DNA from: Agarophyton chilense
Lineage: Eukaryota; Rhodophyta; Florideophyceae; Gracilariales; Gracilariaceae
Reading direction: 5' to 3'
Assembly: GCA_030374765.1 (NCBI GenBank)
Contig: JARGXX010000095.1
Location: forward strand, 186,001 to 250,000
Length of the DNA stretch: 64,000 nt
Shown here: positions 47,073-56,218 of the stretch, piece after piece
Position numbering within the stretch: position 1 is the stretch's first letter
Layout: every line of letters begins with the position of its first letter
The notes under the pieces: generated by a model
The model's database searches: none
Seen by the model: only the letters and a program-made list of their open reading frames with translations
What the model was told of the DNA's origin: nothing
Made by a program: the position numbers and the translations under genes

Positions 47073-48530
47073 ATGTTCCCGCAGCTCGTCCAGGAAGAGA
47101 TTGCTCCTCTCTCACCATACAAACCCCCATCACAAAAGTCTTTACCAAGTGCAGGTGAACCGAACGTGGTACTTGCAGAGGATACAGTTCAGCTCAATCA
47201 TGATGGAGAAAGATTTCAGTCCCTTGACCTTTAAAGTCTGGAAATAGAGCTCGCGTTTTCCTACGACTACCTTTCGTCTCGGACGACCAAGGTACTTCAG
47301 ACCGTCGACGGCGAGGTTCAGCGTAATCTTTCTGGCTCGAAGCCCGTTTCCGTCGCTCGATTGATGCTCCACATTCACACCGAAGTTCGCCGGAATATTA
47401 TGTCACTTTCGCTTCTACTTAGTATTGCACTGAATGATTGTCGCAACTACATGCGCACAATAGACTGTCTGTCGTGTAAACCTCCGCCTGGTGTTACAGA
47501 CCTATTGCGAGCGATTACTGGTGTTGCGGAGAATACTAAATTCGGTCGTTAAATTTCCAACACCCTGGTTGTTTCTAAAGCGGCATCTCTATTGAAGGAT
47601 TTTGAGAAGAACAGGAAAGAAGATTCAATGGATTTCTCGGAGGAAGATTTCGCCAGGTTGCTTCTAATGCTGCGAGATGGTGTTCTGTCCAAACGAACGG
47701 TGGAGAGGAGTTCGAGGGCACCGTCAGGTGAAGCTCAAGACGCTAGATTGAAACTCCCTGATCTTTGGAATCTACTGGCGGATCGGTTCAATAACTTGGA
47801 TTTTTGTCCTACTTACTCCTTTGATCCACCATTTGATTATCCCGATCCGAGTTGTCCTCCATTAAATCGAAGATCTGGAAATAATTTATGTCAGATAATG
47901 AGAGAAGGTAAAAGCGCATGGAAGTTTACGCTGTCTAAGTACGACGTCAGCGGCAATAATTGTGAGATCCCTTTCAAAGAATACTGCCACAATAACCAAC
48001 GCCTCAATCTCCTTTTAGCTGTTGGAAGTCGTACATATCTAACGTTTATTGTGTTTGGCCTCAACTATGAGGATACATATAAGGTGGTCGCGCGCTTCAT
48101 TTCACGAAACATCCCTAATAATGCGGGGGGAAGTCTAGGCATCCGACAGAGGCTTCAAGACGAGAGTGGAGTAAAATGGCGAGCAAGTTTGGGTAAACTT
48201 TCTATTTCGAGCAAACTGCTTTCGAACCGCAGTGGCAGCGACAACAAAATTCAAAGCACTCTCTCGGAGCTTGGAACATCGATGAACGAATTTAACGCAA
48301 TGCAGAAGCAGCATATCATTTTACAACAGCAAATGCTGGAGGGAAGGGATAAGAATCTTGAAGAACGCCGACGAGCTCGCAAAAGTTCCACTCAAGCGTT
48401 GCGAAATTCTTCGAAGTCTACATTGCAGATCTCGAATCGGATAAACGAGCTGAGTAAAATAATGGAAGAGGCCTACGAAAGGTATCTGAAAGCGAGGGTT
48501 GCGAACAAGGATGATTGTCATGTTGAATAA
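47073..48530 (+). pseudogene. Unrecognised gene with two in-frame stops; C-terminal part Myb/SANT-like
   Basis: One frame from ATG 47073 to the stop at 48528-48530 covers about 485 codons and is interrupted only by TAA at 47232-47234 and TAA at 47550-47552. The longest intact piece is 300 residues from ATG 47628. Visible features: an N-terminal segment rich in Pro and Glu; a hydrophobic helical middle (IMSLSLLLSIALNDC); then LLLMLRDGVLSKR and LPDLWNLLADRFNNLDF, which resemble the Myb/SANT-like DNA-binding proteins found beside PIF/Harbinger transposases and in algal gene families; a KYDVSGNNCEIPFKEYC segment of the kind that follows such domains; and a long, charged, Gln-rich coiled coil (about residues 215-300 of the intact piece). 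Function is unknown. It could be a dead host gene or a transposon accessory gene. Downstream initiation at 47628 could still yield the DNA-binding half. Confidence 0.5.
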
Positions 48531-49094
48531 CTACACAATGTGTACTGGGCATTTAAAACTGTTCTTGATCTTATGTTGCAGGAACTGCCCGTCACCAAGA
48601 AAAAAGACTAGAATCATGTTTGAGCTGGAATTTTCATTAGCGTAAATGTATAGCCGTTATCTTTTGCTGACTCTTCATTTCTTCCCTTTCGTCAGTACCG
48701 GTTAACGCAGCGCACTTGAGACTTGTGCGTATGTTGTCCATGATTGGATTTGTCCAGAACGATCGAGAACCTTTCACGGTACGTTTCTTTCTCCTGTTTT
48801 GTGACGACTTTCGCTCCTTATAACGACACCGGAGACAACGACACTTCAAGAAACAATTATCCTTTCGCATGCGTCGAATTCAGGTTGTACGAAAGATTTT
48901 GTTCCTACTTCTGTGCGATGGGCCTTTTGCATTCTTTTGTTTTTGAGCACGAGAGAGACATCATGTCTTGTCACATTCCAGCAGGCGGATTTGTCAAAGC
49001 CATCCCCACCCCTCCCGCCTCTTTTATTTGTGCAACTTTTCCCATCGTTCTCTCAGCTTCTCAACCTTCTTTTCTTCCTTCCACCCAGAGCGAT
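48531..49094. other. Spacer
   Basis: 564 bases. Pyrimidine-rich DNA before 49095 may be the old promoter of the bromodomain relic. No gene supported. Confidence 0.45.
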
Positions 49095-50107
49095 ATGGCG
49101 CGAAACCAGAAGGCCCGTCGTTTCTCCTCCCACAACCTCCCCGCCAAAAGACGATGAAGATCTGATTGAGCAGGGGAAGGGAATGGACATGGCCCCTTCC
49201 TCAAACCGCCCCAACAAGAAACGTAAGCGCCCCGAACGCGAATCCCTCACATCTGCACGTGCTGTGCGCAGCATCGCACATTGGGCTTTCTATGAAAGCA
49301 TGTTACTCTAACTCTTGCAATACCCGGAATGTCAGGACTTTTCCGATCCCGTTCTCACACTTTGGAGCCTAGAGGATGTTACCGGCTATCTGGATACAAT
49401 CAAGCATCCAATGGACCTGGGAACCGTCAAGAGAAGCATGCAAGGCAACAAGCATATCCTCCACGATAAGAAAAACGATTCCTATGCATTCGATTGCAAA
49501 GCTATGGCAAAAGACTTGCGCTTGATCTTTCAGAACTGCATGAAGTACAACTAGCCAGGTAGCGGGTTGAACGATACAGCAAGGAGACTATCGGATGATA
49601 TAAGCTCATAGATCATTGAAAATGAAACACATATCGCTCGTGAGAAGGAGAAAAAACGTCGCGAGAGTGAGCGACAGCGTGAGAATGAAGGAAAACGACG
49701 CAAGGCAGCGGGAGAAGAGGCCGCACTCGCAGCCTCCCAAGCAAAAAAGGGGCGGTGGCGCCTGAAAACGTGAGGAGGGAGGCGAAAGAAGCTGAAAGAA
49801 GACGACAAGAAGAGTTGCGAAAGAAAGAAGCTGAGTGGGCTGCACGTCTTAACAAGAAAAATCTCGAGCAGTGCAAGAAGCACTCAGCGATCTGCTAGCG
49901 AAGCAACGAAAAGAAAAAAGGGGTACATTGGTAAATAACAGCACCGTGAGTAGTGACGAACACGACATTGAAATTGGGGAAGTGACCTTTTCATTCGTAT
50001 GCACAGAGAGCATGGAAAAGAAACACGGCAGGGAGAGCGCGATCGTCATGGAACTTGAAGTACAACACGACAATCTGACGAAAAGGAAAAAGGCAACGCT
50101 TGAATGA
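49095..50107 (+). pseudogene. Bromodomain protein pseudogene
   Basis: The start is probably ATG 49095 (MARNQKARR), changing frame near 49140 into a basic linker (NRPNKKRKRPERES). A bromodomain follows: [14 protein letters not shown], then [22 protein letters not shown] (the ZA loop with its P-M-D-L-G-T hallmark), then [15 protein letters not shown] carrying the acetyl-lysine-binding Asn. In-frame stops at 49309-49311 and 49552-49554 and near 49603 break it, followed by a Lys/Arg/Glu coiled coil (EKEKKRRESERQ) and at least one further frame change near 49.75 kb. The C-terminal piece (49.87-50.1 kb) is acidic. Bromodomain proteins read acetylated histones; the layout is BET-like but with only one bromodomain. 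It is a dead host gene, and a live copy would be expected elsewhere. Confidence 0.7.
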
Positions 50108-50893
50108 TGCTTATCGATGCTACGGGCACCGCTGAGGAACTTTTCGAACACATTGTATCCATAGACAAGACTCAATGGTAGTGCACAAACTGAGGAGCAG
50201 ACGGAATATCTTCCACCAACCCAATCCCAAAAAGGAAATACATTCTCCGGAGCAATACCAATTTTTTCTGTCTTCACCAAGGTAGTACTGCAGGGAACCA
50301 TATGCTGACGTACAATATTTGAATCTGTGGCCGTACTATCCCACGGCTTTGCGTGAGGACTCTGACAAGAGAATGCTTCCAGGAGTTGCCACCAGTGGGG
50401 TCGCGGCCAATGAGGAGGCCTTGGAGAGGTCGGAGGGCTGATTATCGAGGTCCCAGTGGCCATTGTCGTCGTCAGCGCGCGAGGAAGGCATTGCTTGGGA
50501 TTTAGGGGCGTGGTGATGCTTATAGGGTGCGGACGGGGCGCCAAATTATAAAGCGTAGGTTGACGTGCTCCAGCGGCGCCCCATCGCGCGCGACGACGCC
50601 GACAAGCGCCACCACCAGCGAAGAATCTTCGGTTTAAAAACACACGGCGCTGTGTTGCTGCTGGTAGACGACGTTACCGCCTCCTCGCCCTGGCTTGACC
50701 CAGCGCCCTTCGGAAGCCCCCTGGTCCCCCCGCCCCCAATTCTAACCAAAAAGAGAGCTATCTACACAGCTTTCGATTCGCATTTCACGCATCCACATCG
50801 CATCGCCTCGTTTCGCTTTACCAAGAGAAAGAATGGCGCAACTCGAAATGAAATTGTGTGTGGTGTCGTCATCTCTGCCGCGCGCCTGCCGCA
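50108..50893. other. Spacer and old promoter of the enoyl reductase relic
   Basis: No supported gene. The GC-rich part from 50.5 kb, with GGCGCC and CGCGCG clusters and a C run at 50.73 kb, resembles the promoters of live genes here and lies just before the enoyl reductase relic. Confidence 0.4.
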
Positions 50894-52000
50894 ATGATCC
50901 GCTTGCCGGCGCTTGCGCGTCACGCTCGTGTTTGGCGCTCGTTTTCCACCGCATACACCTTCACCTCCACTGGCGCACCGTCTTCCATGCTTTCGCTCCA
51001 GCAGGTGCCCGATGCAAAGCCGTCCAACAGCGATCTCGGTCTTAAGTGGCTTGCTCTGTCACTTGCATGACTCTGGCTCGTTGCAAGCAACTTGATCGAC
51101 TGCCTTTATAATGAAACCAATCTCAATTTTCATGCACCCCCCCAGAAGCACCGCATCTTCCAATCCTTTCAACGTGCCGCCGAAATGTTCACCCAGACGC
51201 TTTCTCTCATCGTTCTGCAACTGAGTGCAGCGCCGTTGCCGTACGCAGCTTAAGTCGCACCGACGTGTTAATCCCGCCAAAACTATGCTCCATGTGCAAA
51301 CACAAGCCATTTCTAAGCAAAAGAAACTTTGTAGAGTGCAGTTCCATCTACAACTTGATAGACATCTCGTGGCAGCAGCTGCAGCTGCGAATGTACGCGA
51401 TGGCAAACAGGATGTGCGACAAGGTGCGCTGGCAACAGACGTCAGACGTTACGAGCTCATACAACCGTATGCGGCTCGAATAAACCGGCGTCGATCCCGT
51501 CAATCTGGCCGCCAACTCTGGCATCCACTTTGCGTCCGCCTTCGCTCCAAATATCTTCCCTGCCGTTGCCCGTACCGCGGAAGTTGCGCACGTTACGTCT
51601 GCATGCCGAGGAATTATCGGCGTTGAGCATGGGGGACCTCGTAATCCCAATCCAGGTGCGCCATGCGTTCAAATCGCTTTGTTGGCGCCGTTTTAGAATC
51701 CTTTCAGCTTACTGACCCTCTGCGTTTCACGAAAGACTTCGTTGGGAACTTGGCATCAATCTTTTGTCATTGAAAACAGTCCTATCATCCCTGTTTCGCA
51801 CTCCATTCGCCTTGAACTTGCTGCGACGCTTTCGGCATCTCCTTTCAATTATTACAGACTCGTTCGCGTTTTGTTACCTTGTCCCCCGGTCATGTCGTTT
51901 TTCAGAACGCTGCCTGTGCTCCAATGAGAACTGCCCCTGTGCGAATACCTAAGGCAATGGGACTTAAACCCGTATTCTTCGTTAGCAAATCCTCAACAGA
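50894..52000 (+). pseudogene. Mitochondrial trans-2-enoyl-CoA reductase (MECR/ETR1) pseudogene
   Basis: ATG 50894 opens a typical mitochondrial presequence (MIRLPALARHARVWRSFST) followed by YTFTSTGAPSSMLSL and LGLKWLAL, the start of the medium-chain reductase fold as in MECR. A stop at 51068-51070 is followed by about 420 bases of foreign sequence. The homology resumes near 51.56 kb in changing frames: IFPAVARTAEVAHV, then ALSMGDLVIP, LGTWHQSFVIE, LAATLSASPFNYYRL, and finally SPGHVVFQNAA with AKAMGL-type PKAMGLKPV. These match, in order, the family's PAVxGxEGVAxV, GDWVIP, LGTWR, AATLxVNPxTAYRML, PGDVVxQNAANS and AKAMGLKTVNVV. The C-terminal half is absent. The functional enzyme makes octanoyl precursors for lipoic acid in mitochondrial fatty acid synthesis, so an active copy should exist elsewhere. 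Confidence 0.65.
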
Positions 52001-52501
52001 GGGGCATGGATTTGGTTTTGTATATCTTCCAGTTTTAAACACATATTGTCTACTCTCGGTTGGCTCTCTGTTTGCTTCAATTGCTGATTGTTTGCAATCG
52101 TATGATTCCTTAGGCGCGTCTCATTGTTCTTTTCGGAGAATGTGCTGGCTTTTGGCCGCCTTCTGGATAACGAAACATCGTCCGGATCTGGAAAAACTCT
52201 AATCGCATCCAGAAACACGCCACCACCACTATCACTAAGGGGCTATCACCAAAAATCGAAAGAGCTGTGAGTAGGTATGTAATACCGTAAACATTGTCCC
52301 AACTTGTTTGCTCTTAGCCCGACGCTTTGGCTTATTCGCGGATGACGATCGCTTAACAATAACTGCCATCGCCACAACAGTCTGTTGCCGCATCGTTCCA
52401 GCTCGCCAAGCGAAGTACCGAAAACAAGACTCGTCAGCAAGAAACGTTCGTAGGAAAAGAAAAACCTGGCAACCATATAGAAGGATGCTAATAACGCTTC
52501 A
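52001..52501. other. Spacer
   Basis: 500 bases with no recognisable remains of the reductase C-terminal half and no other gene. Confidence 0.4.
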
Positions 52502-53644
52502 TCATATGTGAACGCTGATCCGATTTAACTTACACATCGAACCTAAAGGTTTCTCGTCGGACGCAGCAAACCTCTTTCCACTAGTACTTCACGTAGTTTG
52601 TCCCGAATTACCTCCCTGTCTGTTTCTAGATCTGGAGGCGCAATGGACTGAATACTTGAGTGCCGATCATTGTGTAGAGCGTTAATTTGTTAAGGATTGT
52701 AAATGTAACTATTTCCCGTCATTGAATCCATGACGTATTTGTTTAGGATCATCCCTACAACATTAATGTTGACACAGTCCTCAACGCCGTAATTGATTTC
52801 ACCATTTCGAAATGTCTTCCAACGACCTGTCAGAATGCCAAACGCTTGTTCCACATGAAATCGCATGGATGAAGTGAAAATGTTTAGTTCGTCTTTGGAA
52901 GCGTCAATATCTTTACCTGGGTACGGGATAATACAAAAGTTAGATAACGTATACGCCCCATCAGAAACCTCTTCTTAGCCCCGAGGTATATTTCCCTCAT
53001 CTTAGTAGCGCGCTAAAGAAGATATAGAAAAATCCAATGCATCGTTAGTAGATCCCACTGCAAGAGCAGAGAAGTCAAGAAAGCGGTAGTCAGAGTCGAC
53101 CAAAGCCTGTACAGGAATCGAGTAGTATCCTTTCCTGCAGTAAAAAGAACTGGAATTCTTCTCATTTGGCGGCTTTCTTAATCACACAAAGCCAATCAAA
53201 AGCACCAATACAGCCAGAAAGAGGATTCGAAAATTTTCGCGAGGTCTTTAACCCAAATTCTAAGTAACGCAGACCCTTTCTAAGATTTGGTAAACCCGAG
53301 AGCGAAATGTCATCTAGAACTGCAGTTTTAGACTTCTTGAAGCATCTGCGGACACTAATCTCACTTACACCATATAGTAACATGAGATTGTGAAAACTAG
53401 CACCAGACATAAATCTTATTCTAATTGCTAGTTTAACGGGAATAGGTATTTTTGTCCTATCTCTAAATATATCGGGCTTTAAATGATTACTTCTTTCAAT
53501 TATTTCTCGTAGTGCGTTAAACGCAGTTCGACACATTAGATGCACTCTTGGAAAATCAAATCGCGGTTTAATACTAGGGAATAGAAAGGGATTCGAGGTT
53601 TCTTGCTTCACTAGCTCAGAAAGTGTTAGTGCAATTGCTGTCAT
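52502..53644 (-). pseudogene. PIF/Harbinger-type transposase pseudogene
   Basis: ATG 53644 opens a 160-residue piece with an HTH-like part (IPIPVKLAIRIRFMSGASFHNLMLLYGVSEISVRRC) and the first catalytic region CIGAFDWLCV. A frameshift near 53.16 kb leads into a frame reading QALVDSDYRFLDFSALAVGSTNDAL (second Asp in NDA) and FHVEQAFGILTGRW (catalytic Glu). Three in-frame stops follow (in the RY-DEG, RG-EEV and NP-QIN contexts), and the protein ends near 52502. All three acidic residues of the DDE triad are present. Total length of about 375 codons is normal for Harbinger. Terminal inverted repeats and a 3-base target duplication were not located. Harbinger enzymes usually need a Myb/SANT-like partner; a possible relic of one lies at 47.1-48.5 kb but is separated by two host relics, so it is not claimed as the same element. 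Confidence 0.75.
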
Positions 53645-54020
53645 TAGAGCGTGAAAACCAGTTTCTGTTCCTGTGTGAAACTCATTCTTCGTGGCAATTC
53701 ATTGTTCCATGAAATTGGCAAGACAGTTTGGCTCAGACTCCAAATCCGAAGCACTTATATCAAGGAATACATCAGGTTGCTCGTCCCCCATAATAAGAAA
53801 TGGAGTAAAAGATCTGCTCCATCTCGGAGAAGGTCTCCCACCCCATCTACTGGAGGTGAAGACCGCACGCTGTAGTCCCGGTTTCAAGACAAAAATGGAG
53901 CTGCTATGAGCCGTTCCGGGGCACAGCCTCCGCCGGCGGGCACAGCAGCTCGAAAGGTCCAGCAATACCACTGCCAGCAGCTGGCGACGTGTGCTTTGTT
54001 GGATGGTTTCATCAATCTGG

Positions 54021-54093
54021 AGATTTTCTTGCATACTTTGTATGCTTTCGGGTCCAGTGGATCAGAACGCATACAAAGTATGCACGAGGATCT
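54021..54093. repeat. Long inverted repeat (hairpin), arms of about 25 bases
   Basis: The arms at 54021-54045 and 54069-54093 each contain GCATAC, a 3-base spacer and GTATGC, so each arm is itself nearly palindromic and the two are mirror copies around a 23-base loop. The outer parts (AGATTTTCTT against ACGAGGATCT) pair with a few mismatches. Confidence 0.6.
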
Positions 54094-54370
54094 GTAAGAA
54101 CCCCTCCCCAACGGATACGTTTCTGATTTATTCGGGTAGTCGGGGGATACTAGCAGCCGTTTTTGTCACAGAAATCCATCCGAAAATTTCCGACCCGGGG
54201 TTGACGCGCACCTCAGTACTGCAGCTGCCAGGATGTGCATTATTTGTCAAACAGCATTACAGTACAGAACAGCACTTAAGCAACAGACGACGACGAGATC
54301 GAAGTAATGGAATTTCCAGGAACGCAGAAGACGATTTATTTGAAGACTGTAAGGGCAGCGGTGGTCGGTC

Positions 54371-54680
54371 GATCGCCGGCGACGGTGGGCTCCTTTCGTC
54401 CTTAAGCACTGTGGCTTTGGACGCCCTTCTGCACCGTCGCCATCAGCGAGCGGAAACCACCGTCTAGCTCTCACTCTTGCAGCTTTGCTGTCTTTTCTTT
54501 TTTGCTTGCTTGCTTCTGCATCTCGATTCCCGGCGACGGTGCGCTACTGATCCTGAGAAAACGCGTTTTGGCCGCTCCCCTAGCACTGTCGCCATCAGCA
54601 GGCGGTAAGAAAGGCCAGCCCCATTACTCTTGCACCTTCGCTGTGCTTGCTTGTTTGCTTGCTGCACCTCTCTGCCCTTA
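54371..54680. repeat. Imperfect tandem duplication, period about 155 bases
   Basis: CCGGCGACGGTG recurs at about 54376 and 54531; CA(C/T)(C/T)GTCGCCATCAGC at about 54434 and 54585; the ACTCTTGCA / GCTTGCTTG block at about 54472 and 54627. The order is the same in both units, with many point differences. Confidence 0.55.
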
Positions 54681-54970
54681 AAGCTCCGCACAAGCCACAT
54701 GTCTACTATCGCCAACACGTATTCACCCCACAGCTGGTGAACAAATCTGGCACACAAACTAGCACGTAACCAGTAGACGCGTGTTCAACCCTGAGTCCAA
54801 GCCACAAAGCTCCGCCCGTCAATGAAACGAACCGCACTCGCAAACAACAATGGCGTGCACTGTGCACTCAAAAGACATTGCAGCTCAGCCCTGCTGGGCT
54901 CCTTATAAGAAAGAAGTACGCCACACGCGCCCACCGCACTCATGGTGATCAAATGCACCCCAGAGCATAA

Positions 54971-56218
54971 CCATTCTCATTCGTCCTATACTCCCCCACG
55001 TTTGAAAAAATTGAGCAGCACATAGATCGCTCCAACATCCTTCACTGCACTCATTTACAACCGAATGAAAGTAACGCTACAGGAGAGCGCGGAAACCTGT
55101 ACCACACTCTTCGACAACTCAGCAACGCCCCCTTTGAACTGAGCCAATCGAGCAGGATTGGTTTCTTGGTCTCTGGTGAAAGGTTCTTCGAAGAAAACCC
55201 ACTGCTTGCAGCCTCCGTAAACGAGAGCACACAGAACAAGTACATCTCAGCGGTGGAGAACTTCCGACATTCCAGCACCGCCATTAGCACAAAACTTCTC
55301 ACTCTGGACAAACGCCTCTCCATGTACATCCAAGAGCGCTTCTTAAAGAATCCTCGCGCTGGACAAAGGCAAGAAATGTCTATTCTGGTATTCATGCTGC
55401 TCATCATGTATCCCAGACTTACAAATGAATTGGGCATGTCCCGACGCTGTCTGAAAGGGTGGAAACATCTTAAACCATGCCAGTCATCCGTTTCCCTTAC
55501 GAAACAAATGGCATATGCATTCGCATGGGCCCTAGCCCAAGATCACTACGTTCACGCCGCCGCTGTGTTGTTGCTAAGCTTTGCGGCGTGTCTTAGAGTA
55601 TCCGAAGCACTAAAACTATCCTGGAGTGATGTGGCCTTCCCCGGTGACATCCGACTTTCCTCATTCGGACCGGAAACTGCTGGAATCAACATTGCAGACG
55701 CCAAAACGTCTCGAAAGACAGGTAAACTGCAATTTGTCCCTCTCCAAAATCCGGAAGTCATTCTATTTCTCAAGACTCTTAAGCAGGCACGTCCAAATGA
55801 CCAAATGATCTCGGGAAACCTGAAGTACCAACCTTATTTGAAAGTCATCAAGTCCACTGCGCGAAAATACAGGCTCACCAACGAAAAGTTCACAACGCAC
55901 TCGGCGCGTATCGGGAAAGCCCTTGAGGACTACGTTAAAGGCACCACAAATGAACAAATAGCCGTAAACGGTAGATGGAAGTCCCCTAACTCTCTGAGGT
56001 ACTATCTAGACAACGGTCGTGCATGGATTCTCAATATGAACGTTCACCCAAGTTCCCAAGCGCAAATTCAAGCCGACGAACAATCTTTTCTCAACGCACT
56101 AAAGCAACAGGAGAACGCATCCGTCCACCACCGGCGTGGTGTCCTTTCTGCCCCCCATTTAGCAGGGCAAATTGATCGGGCCCGTAACGGCTCTTCAACG
56201 CTCCAAACATCAAACTGA
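54971..56218 (+). CDS. Tyrosine recombinase, apparently whole
   Basis: The frame is open from 54971 to the stop at 56216-56218, but its first ATG lies at about 55319, so the true start is unclear; an upstream exon, a non-ATG start or polyprotein expression are all possible. The catalytic domain has the expected first Arg in ACLRVSEAL, the HxxR box in THSARIG, Trp in NGRWKS and the nucleophile Tyr in SLRYYL. The N-terminal part is helical, like a SAM-like core-binding domain. It could belong to the DIRS-like element downstream or be a Crypton-like element of its own. The enzyme class integrates circular DNA through a covalent phosphotyrosine step. Confidence 0.65.
   Translation, partial: PFSFVLYSPTFEKIEQHIDRSNILHCTHLQPNESNATGERGNLYHTLRQLSNAPFELSQSSRIGFLVSGERFFEENPLLAASVNESTQNKYISAVENFRHSSTAISTKLLTLDKRLSMYIQERFLKNPRAGQRQEMSILVFMLLIMYPRLTNELGMSRRCLKGWKHLKPCQSSVSLTKQMAYAFAWALAQDHYVHAAAVLLLSFAACLRVSEALKLSWSDVAFPGDIRLSSFGPETAGINIADAKTSRKTGKLQFVPLQNPEVILFLKTLKQARPNDQMISGNLKYQPYLKVIKSTARKYRLTNEKFTTHSARIGKALEDYVKGTTNEQIAVNGRWKSPNSLRYYLDNGRAWILNMNVHPSSQAQIQADEQSFLNALKQQENASVHHRRGVLSAPHLAGQIDRARNGSSTLQTSN

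Larger units (their letters stand above)
53645..54970. other. Repeat-bearing spacer before the tyrosine recombinase
   Basis: No supported gene. It holds a hairpin at 54021-54093 and a tandem duplication at 54.37-54.68 kb, both listed separately. A TATA-like TTATAAG at 54904-54910 lies shortly before the recombinase frame. Confidence 0.45.

Noticed and set aside
47073-53644. A single Harbinger element combining the Myb-like ORF and the transposase
   Set aside because: Two unrelated host relics lie between them and no shared terminal repeats were seen.
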